13,996 bases of DNA from JAYEJW01 sp034716535 (GCA_034716535.1 JAYEJW010000173.1:1-13996), one strand, 5' to 3'; positions 6,903 through 13,765 are shown, counted from the stretch's first letter. The notes: generated by a model not told the origin, from the sequence alone. Made by a program: numbers and translations.

Positions 6903-7331
6903 TCAACATTGCTCCCAGGGCAGTCCGCGAAAGCGCCAGCCGCCTTGTGTGCTCCGGTGGTGGCGCTCGTCCAGCTCACCTTCGAAGCCTTCGTCGACGT
7001 GAAACACGTTCTGCAGCCCGCCCTGCAGCAGCGCCTTTCCGGCCTCCAGGGAACGTTTCCCGCTGCGGCAGATCAAGACCACTGGAGAACAGGGGTTTTC
7101 GGCCGTGCACACGGCGCCGCCCAGGAGCAGCTTGCGGATCTCGGTTTCGAAGTGGGCATTGATCGTCCAATTCGGCTCGTCGATCCAGGGTACGTGGACG
7201 GATCCGCTGGGGTGGCCGACGAACAGGTATTCCATGGTAGAGCGGATATCCACAAGGATCGCCTGGGGATCGTCCTGGAGCAACTGCCAAGCCTGTTGCG
7301 GGGAGAGGTTCTTTGGAATCGGCTCGCTCAT
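6903..7331 (-). CDS. Single-domain rhodanese-like protein
   Basis: Rhodanese-fold protein, probably a cytoplasmic sulfane-sulfur carrier or sulfurtransferase. In its 142 residues the substrate region DIRSTMEYLFVGHPSGSVHV and the active-site loop CRSGKRS (catalytic C88, loop 88-94) are intact, so it should form a persulfide. It ends in the WRFRGLPWEQ tail often seen in proteobacterial single-domain rhodaneses. No signal peptide is seen. AAGGG lies a few nt before the ATG (7331, reading leftwards). It is convergent with iscX and divergent from the acyltransferase. The in vivo sulfur donor is unknown; IscS and Sox-pathway sulfur are both possible by context only. Confidence 0.88.
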   Translation of the reverse strand: MSEPIPKNLSPQQAWQLLQDDPQAILVDIRSTMEYLFVGHPSGSVHVPWIDEPNWTINAHFETEIRKLLLGGAVCTAENPCSPVVLICRSGKRSLEAGKALLQGGLQNVFHVDEGFEGELDERHHRSTQGGWRFRGLPWEQC

Positions 7332-7501
7332 GACCCTTGTCCCTCGCTGGTTGGTGTCGTTGTTCTGTTGTCCGATGATCGGATACTAACCGGTGGCGAG
7401 GGCGCTTGGAAGCTCGGTGTGGGTCGGCGATGTTCCCGGCCCGCCAGAGGCCGCGCCCCGGGGGCCGACCAGGGTATGGGGAGGCATTGAGGGGCAAGGC
7501 G
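7332..7501. promoter_or_regulatory. Divergent intergenic region with a 13-bp palindrome
   Basis: This 170-bp gap lies between the rhodanese start (-) and the acyltransferase start (+) and must hold promoters for both unless they are read through. TCCGAT-G-ATCGGA at 7371-7383 is a perfect palindrome. Next to it, reading leftwards, a poor promoter is conceivable: a TAGTAT -10-like box (+ strand 7383-7388) with a weak TTCCAA box 17 bp upstream. No strong + strand promoter is visible. Promoter calls are speculative. Confidence 0.3.
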
Positions 7502-8428
7502 ATGGCGGGAAGTCCTGAAGCAGTTCGAAAATCCACGGGGAGCACACTGAAGGAGCGTTTCCTGATCGGCCTCATGCGTGCCGTTTCCCGCCTCCCTTTG
7601 TCGACGAGTCAAAATATCGGGCGGCTCTTCAGCTATGGGATACTCAAGATCCCCAACAAGCAGCGGCGCAACGCCCTGATCAACATTCGGCTCTGCTTGC
7701 CCGGGCTGACGACCGAAGAAGCGTTGAGCTTCCGGGCGCGCTCGCTTCGTGAAAACGGAAAGACCTACTTCGAGATCGCGCGCTTGTTGCTGCGCCCGGC
7801 CGACGAGGTCCTGTCTCTGGTACGGCGTGTCTCGGGCGGTGAGCTGCTGCAGAGGGAGGACGGGCGGGGTGTGATCGTCCTCTCTCCGCATCTCGGTGCC
7901 TGGGAGCTCGCCGGCCTCTATCTTTCCTCTCTGGGGCCGACGACGACGCTCTACAAACCGCAGCCGGTCTTGGATTCGGTCATCCTTCAGTCCAGGGCGC
8001 GCAAAGGTGCATCGCTGGTTCCCACCAATGCACTCGGTATCCGCCGCCTGATGGAGGCGCTCAAGCGGGGGGAGTACGTCGGGATTCTTCCGGATCAAGA
8101 GCCGAAGGGGGATCGAGGGGCCGTCTTCGCGCCGTTCTTCGGCTTTCCGGCCTTTACGATGCTGTTGGTCTCTCGCCTTGCGCGCAAGACCGGCGCGCGG
8201 GTGGTGTTCATGTTCGCGGAGCGATTGCCCGGGGGAAAGGGTTTCGATATCCACTGTCTTCCGGCGCCTGCGGGGATCGATTCCGATGACGACCTGGAGG
8301 CGGCGACGGCACTCAACGCAGGCGTGGAGCAGTGCGTCAGGATCTGCGCCGAGCAGTATATCTGGCCCTACAAGCGCTTCCGGAACCGGCCTGACGGGCA
8401 GCCGAAGGTGTATCTGGGGCCGCTCTGA
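7502..8428 (+). CDS. Lipid A late acyltransferase (LpxL/LpxM family)
   Basis: Inner-membrane acyltransferase that adds a secondary acyl chain (lauroyl or myristoyl) from acyl-ACP to lipid A precursors. ATG 7502 gives 308 residues, the usual size; AGGGG (7490-7494) is 7 nt upstream, whereas the frame opens earlier without a good site. The catalytic HX4E motif is H130-LGAW-E135 in SPHLGAWEL. The block GILPDQEPKGDRG with FAPFFGFPAF is the second family signature. A hydrophobic N-terminal helix (about 18-32) would anchor it. The Kdo-lipid IVA (LpxL) and lauroyl-Kdo-lipid IVA (LpxM) enzymes cannot be told apart here, so no symbol is given. It faces soxZ convergently. Confidence 0.88.
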   Translation: MAGSPEAVRKSTGSTLKERFLIGLMRAVSRLPLSTSQNIGRLFSYGILKIPNKQRRNALINIRLCLPGLTTEEALSFRARSLRENGKTYFEIARLLLRPADEVLSLVRRVSGGELLQREDGRGVIVLSPHLGAWELAGLYLSSLGPTTTLYKPQPVLDSVILQSRARKGASLVPTNALGIRRLMEALKRGEYVGILPDQEPKGDRGAVFAPFFGFPAFTMLLVSRLARKTGARVVFMFAERLPGGKGFDIHCLPAPAGIDSDDDLEAATALNAGVEQCVRICAEQYIWPYKRFRNRPDGQPKVYLGPL

Positions 8429-8467
8429 GAAGATCCTGGAGGATCGTGCCGGCAGGTTGGTGAAGAG

Positions 8468-8494
8468 ACAAGAAAGCCCCGCCCAAGGCGGGGC
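8468..8494 (-). terminator. Intrinsic terminator after soxZ
   Basis: GCCCCGCC (8476-8483) and GGCGGGGC (8487-8494) form a perfect 8-bp stem with a 3-nt loop. Read on the minus strand, the stem is followed at once by a T-rich tail (TTTCTTGTCTC), starting 9 nt past the soxZ stop. On the plus strand the tail is not T-rich, so it mainly ends soxYZ transcription and may block lpxL-family readthrough only weakly. Confidence 0.85.
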
Positions 8495-8502
8495 CCTCAT
8501 CC

Positions 8503-8817
8503 TTACTTGATCTCGACGGTGGCGGTCTCGCTTTCGCCCTTGTTGTCTGTCCAGGCAAGATCCAGGGTATCGCCCTTGGCGCCGCCCTTGAACTTGAAGG
8601 AGAGGTAAGGGTTTTTCGACACGCCGCCGCTCCACAGGGCGGTCATCACGGTCGCGTCCTTCCACTTGCAGACCACTTCCTGAATGAAGTGGGCGGGGAT
8701 AACCTCCCCCGTCTTCTTGTCCTTGCGCAGACCCGTCTCCATCGGGTGGCTCATCAGCGCCTTCACGGTGGTCACGTCGCCTTTCGCCTTGGCTCGTACT
8801 TTGATGGATTTTGCCAT
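8503..8817 (-). CDS. soxZ: Sulfur-oxidation carrier subunit SoxZ
   Basis: Partner of SoxY in the periplasmic SoxYZ heterodimer, which carries sulfur intermediates through thiosulfate oxidation. The 104-residue product has the SoxZ pattern: MAKSIKVRAKAKGDVTTVKALMSHPMETG start, the IPAHFIQEV segment, then GGVSKNPYLSFKFKGGAKGDTL. It has no signal peptide, as expected because SoxZ is exported with SoxY. A purine-rich site (AGGTAGCAGAGA) precedes the ATG. It starts 39 bp after soxY ends, so the two are cotranscribed, and it is followed by a terminator. Confidence 0.96.
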   Translation of the reverse strand: MAKSIKVRAKAKGDVTTVKALMSHPMETGLRKDKKTGEVIPAHFIQEVVCKWKDATVMTALWSGGVSKNPYLSFKFKGGAKGDTLDLAWTDNKGESETATVEIK

Positions 8818-8856
8818 TCTCTGCTACCTTTAAACCGAATTCGCGATGGAAGAGGA

Positions 8857-9330
8857 TCAGCCGCCGCAGCCGCCGATGGTCACCTTCACTTCTTTGGCCG
8901 AGCTGTAGATCTTATCGCCCGCCTTAACGACTGCGACGACCTCCGCGGTCTTGGCCATCTTGATGCGGGTGGAGACGAAGCCCAGCGCGCCTTCCCCGAG
9001 GTCGAAGGATGCGATCAACGGGGTCTGGTTTCCCGCGGCAATGATCGAGATGGACTCGATGCCTTCCGCATCGGACTCCACGGTCACCGGGACCACGGCG
9101 CCGTTCTCGGCGATGTCCGGGGCCTTGATCTTGATGGTATCGCTGGTTTCGTGGGTGTTGGTGCCGAGCAAAGCGTTGAGGGCGGCATCCACGTTGTCCG
9201 CCGTAAAGGCCGCTTCCGGCCAGGCGGCCAATACTGCACGCGGTGTCAGCAGGCCGGCGCCGACCGCCACACCGACCGCTCCGGCGGCCAGCGAGCCTTT
9301 GAGCAGGATTCTGCGTTTTGCGTCGATCAT
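8857..9330 (-). CDS. soxY: Thiosulfate-oxidation carrier subunit SoxY
   Basis: Periplasmic subunit that carries thiosulfate-derived sulfur on its C-terminal cysteine. The 157-residue product has a twin-arginine signal (KRRILLKG at 5-12, hydrophobic stretch to about 30, cleavage near AVLA 32-35). It ends with the swinging-arm motif GGCGG, with carrier C155. The beta-rich SoxY domain lies between. AGGAG lies about 7 nt before the ATG. No soxA, soxX, soxB or soxCD is present in the window, so soxYZ is a separate unit, as in many purple sulfur bacteria. A 16-bp palindrome lies about 80-95 bp upstream. Confidence 0.97.
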   Translation of the reverse strand: MIDAKRRILLKGSLAAGAVGVAVGAGLLTPRAVLAAWPEAAFTADNVDAALNALLGTNTHETSDTIKIKAPDIAENGAVVPVTVESDAEGIESISIIAAGNQTPLIASFDLGEGALGFVSTRIKMAKTAEVVAVVKAGDKIYSSAKEVKVTIGGCGG

Positions 9331-9377
9331 GAACTATCTCCTGTCGAGCAACAATTTGAGGTTAGGGGTTGGGATTA

Positions 9378-9398
9378 CGACAAACGGCCTTGTTGTCG
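9378..9398. repeat. Imperfect inverted repeat upstream of soxY
   Basis: CGACAA (9378-9383) and TTGTCG (9393-9398) form a 6-bp inverted repeat with a 9-nt centre, about 48-68 bp before the soxY ATG. The spacing would place it over or next to a soxYZ promoter. A role as an operator is only inferred. Confidence 0.4.
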
Positions 9399-9408
9399 AT
9401 GACCTCGA

Positions 9409-9424
9409 CGAGATCCCGATCTCG
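9409..9424. promoter_or_regulatory. 16-bp palindrome upstream of soxYZ (candidate operator)
   Basis: CGAGATC (9409-9415), CC, GATCTCG (9418-9424) is a perfect inverted repeat with a 2-bp centre, about 80-95 bp before the soxY start. Its compact symmetry looks like a dimeric regulator site rather than a transcript hairpin, because a 2-nt loop cannot close fully. No regulator gene for it is present in the window. Confidence 0.45.
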
Positions 9425-9551
9425 CCGAAGGGAGGCATCCGTATTAGGGTCCGGCCAGAAAGACTCGTCCGTTCTCGCAGCGCGATCCGGCGCACTCGCC
9501 TGGTTCTTCGCAACCGAGATCGCTCGCATCGGGGCGCCAATCGCTGCCTGG

Positions 9552-9588
9552 GCGAAAACGAAAACGACAGCCGCTCAGCCCGGCGGCT
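9552..9588 (-). terminator. Candidate intrinsic terminator on the minus strand
   Basis: AGCCGC (9569-9574) and GCGGCT (9583-9588) form a 6-bp GC-rich stem with an 8-nt loop. Read on the minus strand it is followed by GTCGTTTTCGTTTTCG, an interrupted U-rich tail. It would stop transcription coming from the right before soxY. It lies about 270 nt past the stop of the M48 protease gene, so either that mRNA has a long 3' end or a separate small transcript ends here. Confidence 0.5.
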
Positions 9589-9625
9589 TACCTCCTGGTG
9601 CATGTCAGTTCTTTCTTTACTCGCC

Positions 9626-9644
9626 GCCAGCCTCTTGTGCTGGC
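9626..9644. other. Hairpin in non-coding gap
   Basis: GCCAGC (9626-9631) and GCTGGC (9639-9644) form a 6-bp stem with a 7-nt loop. It lies 37 bp from the candidate terminator hairpin, upstream of it on the minus strand. No T-run follows on either strand. Together the two stems look like a folded RNA ending in a terminator. Confidence 0.4.
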
Positions 9645-9810
9645 AGTCGCCGGTACCGATCCAAAGCGTGCACCGATAGGCGATCTGCGGGGTCGTTCCG
9701 CCTCCCCCGTCCGCGCGCGCAGCCGCGTTCCGGCCCCAATGGACCCATGTGGCACAGAATGCAAGCTTAACCTACCCTGTGCTCCCTGCAAACAATTTTC
9801 AATTCTTCAA

Positions 9811-9832
9811 GAGACGCTTATGCGCTCGTCTC
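9811..9832 (-). other. Inverted repeat just after the M48 protease gene
   Basis: GAGACG (9811-9816) and CGTCTC (9827-9832) form a 6-bp stem with a 10-nt loop, 23 nt past the protease stop. On the minus strand the following sequence (TTGAAGAATTGAAAATTG) is AT-rich without a real T-run. It could be a weak terminator. Confidence 0.3.
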
Positions 9833-9855
9833 GGCACTGCTTCCCGGCTCCTGCA

Positions 9856-11337
9856 TCAGCGTGCGCGCTTGATCTCCTCTTGTTCTTCCCTGAAGGCGTC
9901 GAGCCTGACCTGAACCTTTGACGCTTCGTGAAAGCTCAGCCCCGGCTTCTTCAGGGCGATCTCGAGTTGACGGATCGCCGGCTCGAGATCGCCCTGCGCA
10001 TAATGGTATTCCGCGCGGTAGCGGTGGGTCGTCGCCTTCCGCCCCGACTTGCCCGCGGCGTCCGACATGAGCTTGTACACAAAGGCATTTCCCGGGCTTC
10101 GGCGCACCACCTCCTCCAAGGTCGCCAGCGCCTGCGAAGGCTGTCCCGCCGCCATGAGTGCCTCGGCGTAGGCGACACGGAGCGGCACATTAGACGGCCG
10201 CAGACCGATGTTGGTTCTGAGCTTTCGTGCCGCATCTGCGCCCTTGCCGCTCTTGACGTCAAGCTGGGCGTCGAGAATCAGGAACTCGGGCTGGTTCGGA
10301 TGCTCGGCGAGCAGCCCGTTCGTCTGCTCTCTCGCCGAACCGATCTGCCCGTCGCGGGCCAGGGCCAGCGCGTAGCCGTAGTGCTCGGCGCTCTCGTCGC
10401 GATAACGCTTGCCCTGCAGGGTCGAGCGAAAGTGAGCGATTGCCTTTTCGGGGCGGCTGTAGGAGATCTCGCGCAGTCTGGCGCGGACCAGGTGGAAGCG
10501 CAGGTCGTCCGGACGCTGCTTGTGGCCGTAGCCGTTCGCGCGGCCCAGGGCGTCGGCGATGCGATTGGTTGTTACGGGGTGCGTGCGCAGGAACTCCGGC
10601 GCGTTGTTCTCATAGGTCCGGCTGGCCTTCGACAGTCGCTCGAAGAAGCCGGGCATGGCGTAGGGGTCGAAATCCGCTGCGGCCAGGGTGGAGATGCCGA
10701 CCCGGTCGGCCTCCTTCTCGTTCTCGCGGGTGAAGTTGATCTGGCGTTGGGTGGCGGCTGCCTGGATGCCGGCGAGGGCGGCGGCTCCCAGGTTCGAATC
10801 CACTTGAGCACCGAGGATCGCGGCGGCGATGAGTGCTGCGGTTGCCGGAAGGCTCATGCGCTGCTGGTCCTCGAACGAGCGCATCAGATGCCGTTGCGTC
10901 ACGTGTGCGATTTCGTGAGCCATCACCGCGGCCAGCTCACTCTCGCTCTGGCTCGCAAGCACGAGACCCGAGAAAACGCCGATGTATCCGTCAGGGCCGG
11001 CGAAGGCGTTGATCGTGGACTCGTCGATAAAGAAGAATGTGTATCTGCCCGATCCCGTGCCGCTCGCGGCGACAAGCCGGTTACCCAGGGTTTCCAGGTA
11101 GTCCGTGAGTAACGGGTCGTCGATGACGGGCAGCGACGCGCGCACGCTTTGCATGAACGCCTTGCCCAGGCGACGCTCCTCGGTAGCGGACATGACCAGA
11201 TCGGCAGAGCTTCCGAAATCGGGAAGCGTGAACTGCTGGCCGTTGACCTGCGGTACAGGTGCGGAAACGCACACAACGACGGCGCTCAGGATCAGCGCCA
11301 AGCGGCGAATCCACCACAGAGACTTCGTGGTTTTCAT
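9856..11337 (-). CDS. bepA: BepA-type periplasmic M48 metalloprotease with TPRs
   Basis: Periplasmic zinc protease and chaperone that assists assembly, and removes stalled forms, of outer-membrane proteins such as LptD. The 493 residues show a Sec signal peptide (hydrophobic 12-28) and the M48 domain with HEIAH at 141-145. The third zinc ligand is probably E207 in ENEKEADRVG, and H253 in RTHPVTTNRI matches the E. coli regulatory 'switch' histidine region. A TPR array runs from about 270 to 480. Length and domain order match E. coli BepA (487 residues). The start is the only usable Met before the signal peptide, yet the nearest GGAGG (+ strand 11353-11357) is 15 nt away, too far for normal spacing. 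It lies 110 bp after the VWA gene on the same strand. Confidence 0.9.
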   Translation of the reverse strand: MKTTKSLWWIRRLALILSAVVVCVSAPVPQVNGQQFTLPDFGSSADLVMSATEERRLGKAFMQSVRASLPVIDDPLLTDYLETLGNRLVAASGTGSGRYTFFFIDESTINAFAGPDGYIGVFSGLVLASQSESELAAVMAHEIAHVTQRHLMRSFEDQQRMSLPATAALIAAAILGAQVDSNLGAAALAGIQAAATQRQINFTRENEKEADRVGISTLAAADFDPYAMPGFFERLSKASRTYENNAPEFLRTHPVTTNRIADALGRANGYGHKQRPDDLRFHLVRARLREISYSRPEKAIAHFRSTLQGKRYRDESAEHYGYALALARDGQIGSAREQTNGLLAEHPNQPEFLILDAQLDVKSGKGADAARKLRTNIGLRPSNVPLRVAYAEALMAAGQPSQALATLEEVVRRSPGNAFVYKLMSDAAGKSGRKATTHRYRAEYHYAQGDLEPAIRQLEIALKKPGLSFHEASKVQVRLDAFREEQEEIKRAR

Positions 11338-11414
11338 GTGGGAGTGAGAGTGCCTCCAGCGTCCAGAGTTCCGCAGGTTAGGTCAGAGTGTAGCAAGGGC
11401 TGGAACGGGTTCAC

Positions 11415-11434
11415 CAGCGCGCTCTGACGCGCTG
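11415..11434 (-). other. Hairpin after the VWA gene
   Basis: CAGCGCG (11415-11421) and CGCGCTG (11428-11434) form a perfect 7-bp stem with a 6-nt loop, 13 nt past the VWA stop. No T-run follows on the minus strand, so termination would be weak or factor-dependent. It separates the MoxR-VWA unit from the M48 protease gene. A TACACT -10-like box (+ strand 11387-11392) lies just beyond it, with no good -35 box, and might serve the protease gene. Confidence 0.4.
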
Positions 11435-11447
11435 TCTCGACATCCGG

Positions 11448-12725
11448 TCAATTCAGCTGAATGCGTTGTCCCCAGGGGACCTTCCGCTTGCCCTTGATCA
11501 GCCAGATGACCGGGTAGACGGGCTCCTTGGCGGGGAAAGCGCCTTCCGCGTCCGTGAAGTAGACCAGCAGGTCTGGGAAGACGCCCGCGCCCTCGATCCA
11601 GCCGAACACCGGCAGGAAGCTGGTGCCTCCGCCCCCGCGGATTTCCTCCGGCCGCTTGAATTCCTCCCATGGCTCGAAGACCCAGGGGGCACCCTCGCAC
11701 AGCTTGGCGTCGCAGGGCAGCAGGGTGACCCGGGCCCGTACCTGGCCCTTGAGGGCATCGATTTCGGCAATGAACTCCTCCATCTCACTCCGCTTGATGG
11801 ACCCCGAGGTGTCCACCGCCACCACCAAGTCGAGCTGGTGGCTGCGCAGGGTGGGGAGGATGAAGTCCCCTTCGCGGCGGGACGGGCGCATGTAGCTGTA
11901 GTCGTCCCGTGCCGCGGCGGTCATGTAACGGGCCAGCAGCATGCGCCAGGGAAGCTGTGGCTGGAGCAGGTGATCGATCATCCGCGCCAGCTCCCCGCCG
12001 AGCTTGCCCGCCTGCATGGCCTGCTGCGCCGCGCCGGCCATACGCTGCTGCCACTGGACGCTCAGGGTTTCCTGCTCGTCGGGGGTGAGGGGCGGTGGCT
12101 GGTTGCCCATCCCTGCCTCGTTCGGGTCCTGCGCCGCCTTCGCCGGTGCAGCGTCGCCCTGTTCGCCCTTTTCCGGCTTTTCCGACGGCGGTCTGTCGTT
12201 CAGGTTGCTCTCGCGAAGACCGCTGCCGGTTCCCTGGCTCTCGTTCTCGCGATCGTAGGCGTGCTTGTCCAGCGTCTCGCTGTCGTCGTTTTCGTCGATC
12301 AGCGGGTAGATCTCTTCCGCCGTCATTCCCTTGTACAAGGGCATGTAAAGGGCGTTGGGCGGGGGTTTCAGTCCGTCGTCCATGAGCAGGGGATTGATGG
12401 CGTAGTCGCAGGCCAAGTCCCACTTGTGTCGGACGCGGTGCTGGCGGCGCGCGAAGTGGGACAGGGCGCAATGCAGGGCCTCGTGAGCGAGCATGAACTG
12501 GGTCTCATCCATGCTCAAGGCGTCGATGTAGTCCGCGTTGTAATAGAAGGCGCGGGCGTCCGTGGCCGTCGTCGGGCACCAGTCAGGCTGTGCGGCGTGC
12601 ATGGGCAGGCGCAGTACCAGGGCGCCGAGGAAGGGTTTATCGAGGATCAGCCGGGTACGTGCCGCCGCGAGCTTGGTCTCGATAGCCTCGATACTCACCG
12701 CCATGGCTTCCGGCAACCTCGTCAT
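11448..12725 (-). CDS. DUF2201-type protein: HExxH metallopeptidase-like region plus VWA domain
   Basis: Function not established. The 425 residues split into three parts. The N-terminal domain (about 10-135) carries HEALH at 81-85, then H90 and a WDLACDYAIN block, as in the 'putative metallopeptidase' half of DUF2201 proteins. A hydrophilic linker (about 145-222), rich in Asp, Glu, Pro and Gly, is probably disordered. The C-terminal von Willebrand A-like domain (about 297-415) has a complete metal-ion site: DTSGS (305-309), T368 in GGGGTSF and D392 in YFTDAEG. No signal peptide is present. The start codon overlaps the upstream AAA+ gene stop as ATGA, so the two are translationally coupled. 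By analogy with RavA-ViaA, NorQ-NorD and CbbQ-CbbO it is the adaptor or effector of that ATPase. The target is unknown. Confidence 0.85.
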   Translation of the reverse strand: MTRLPEAMAVSIEAIETKLAAARTRLILDKPFLGALVLRLPMHAAQPDWCPTTATDARAFYYNADYIDALSMDETQFMLAHEALHCALSHFARRQHRVRHKWDLACDYAINPLLMDDGLKPPPNALYMPLYKGMTAEEIYPLIDENDDSETLDKHAYDRENESQGTGSGLRESNLNDRPPSEKPEKGEQGDAAPAKAAQDPNEAGMGNQPPPLTPDEQETLSVQWQQRMAGAAQQAMQAGKLGGELARMIDHLLQPQLPWRMLLARYMTAAARDDYSYMRPSRREGDFILPTLRSHQLDLVVAVDTSGSIKRSEMEEFIAEIDALKGQVRARVTLLPCDAKLCEGAPWVFEPWEEFKRPEEIRGGGGTSFLPVFGWIEGAGVFPDLLVYFTDAEGAFPAKEPVYPVIWLIKGKRKVPWGQRIQLN

Positions 12726-13765
12726 TCGTAGAGCATGATGTCCGAAATGGCCTGAGCCCAGTCGGCGAAGGCAGGCACCTCGAACAGCTCGTTACCGATG
12801 GCCCGGTGCAGGTCGGAGACCAGCATGACCCCCATCTCCCGCTGGGGGAAACGGCGCGCATAGTTCAGGATATTCCCGATCACCAGGGTGGAGTTGTCGT
12901 CGTCCCGCGCCCTTATCGCTTTTCCCACCAGGGCCGCGGCAACGGCATACTGAAGGTCGATCTCCTTTGGGACCGGAACGTCCGCGCCTGCGACGACGGC
13001 GTCCAGATCGGGCATCTGGTCCAGGCTGTTGACGAAGGCGTGGAGCTCGATTCCGGCGGCCGGTCCCACGCAGGCCTGGAGTGTACCCTGCAGCAACTGC
13101 GGATGGTCTTCGAACTTGCGCAGGCCACGGTGGGCAAACTCCCAGGAGCGGGGGGAGGGGAAGGCCACCGGGTTGTGGGCGGGATCGAAGTCGAACAAGA
13201 GCTCGGGGCGGAAGCGCAGAAAGGCTATAACGCGCTCGTCGATGCCGTTCGTGTAGGCCCAGGCGACCCAGTCGTCCAGGTGAGTCTCCACCTCGAAGTG
13301 AGAGAAGCGGTTGGCGAGCGGCGCGGGCATGGTGTAGGTGACGCCGCGGTCTCCCTGGCGATTGCCGGCGGCGAAGATCGCCCAATGGTCCGGCACTTGG
13401 TACTCGCCCAGCCGACGGTCGAGAATGAGCTGGTAGGCGGCGGCAGAGACCGCGGGTGGCGCCGAGGTGATCTCGTCCAGAAACAGGATCCCTTGGGGCC
13501 CGTGGCGCCGCGCGTCGGGCAGGATGGCCGGTATCGCCCACTCCACCCGCTCCTCGACGCGGAAGGGGATGCCGCGAAGGTCACTGGGCTCCATCTGGGA
13601 CAATCGGATGTCGATGACCGGTGCGCCGTGTTTCGCGGCGATCTGAGCCACCATCTGCGATTTTCCTACCCCGGGCGGGCCCCATAGCATCACCGGCGTG
13701 TGATGACCCTCCGAGGTGCTGAGGAACTCCCTGTCCAGAACGCGAAAGAGCTGTGCGGGGCGCAT
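12722..13765 (-). CDS. MoxR-family AAA+ ATPase
   Basis: Cytoplasmic AAA+ ATPase of the MoxR group, which remodel or activate protein complexes together with VWA-domain partners. The 347 residues show Walker A GPPGVGKS (29-36), Walker B ILFLDE (93-98), sensor-1 Asn in AAGNRQGD (about 135) and an arginine-finger-type ANRF segment (151-154). A helical C-terminal region with no distinct domain follows. The ATG at 13765 (reading leftwards) has only a distant AAGG, so translation start is likely but weakly supported. The gene overlaps the VWA gene by 4 bp, and this pairing is its best functional clue. It is not identifiable as RavA, NorQ or CbbQ from sequence alone. Confidence 0.9.
   Translation of the reverse strand: MRPAQLFRVLDREFLSTSEGHHTPVMLWGPPGVGKSQMVAQIAAKHGAPVIDIRLSQMEPSDLRGIPFRVEERVEWAIPAILPDARRHGPQGILFLDEITSAPPAVSAAAYQLILDRRLGEYQVPDHWAIFAAGNRQGDRGVTYTMPAPLANRFSHFEVETHLDDWVAWAYTNGIDERVIAFLRFRPELLFDFDPAHNPVAFPSPRSWEFAHRGLRKFEDHPQLLQGTLQACVGPAAGIELHAFVNSLDQMPDLDAVVAGADVPVPKEIDLQYAVAAALVGKAIRARDDDNSTLVIGNILNYARRFPQREMGVMLVSDLHRAIGNELFEVPAFADWAQAISDIMLYE

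Larger units (their letters stand above)
9331..9855. other. 525-bp gap between bepA-like gene and soxY; no convincing gene
   Basis: Both flanking genes read leftwards. Open frames here on either strand code for Arg/Ser/Pro-rich products with no recognisable domain and no convincing start, so I call none. The gap instead holds a palindrome near soxY, two consecutive hairpins at 9569-9588 and 9626-9644, a further inverted repeat at 9811-9832, and an AT-rich patch at about 9790-9812. It probably contains the end of the upstream transcript and the soxYZ promoter; a small RNA is possible. Confidence 0.5.

Noticed and set aside
9591..9596. Perfect AGGAGG on the minus strand
   Set aside because: No ATG, GTG or TTG follows at usable distance, so it does not mark a gene start.
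9334..9603. 89-codon minus-strand frame ending just before soxY
   Set aside because: Very Arg/Ser-rich, no domain, and it runs through the terminator-like hairpin and the palindrome; probably a chance frame in non-coding DNA.
10788..10802. GGTTCGAATCC, resembling a tRNA T-arm
   Set aside because: The flanking bases do not form the 5-bp T-stem, no acceptor or anticodon arm is found, and it lies inside the M48 protease coding sequence.
9928..11112. 394-codon open frame on the plus strand
   Set aside because: Antisense to the M48 protease, with Arg/Gly/Val-biased composition and no motif.
11256..11280. Possible lipoprotein signal in the M48 protease (Cys at residue 23)
   Set aside because: Residues before the Cys are VVV; a lipobox needs a small residue such as Gly, Ala or Ser at -1. 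A standard Sec signal fits better.
11466..12731. 421-codon open frame on the plus strand
   Set aside because: It lies exactly antisense to the DUF2201/VWA gene, whose motifs are all intact; the plus-strand product has no recognisable domain. A GC-rich antisense shadow.
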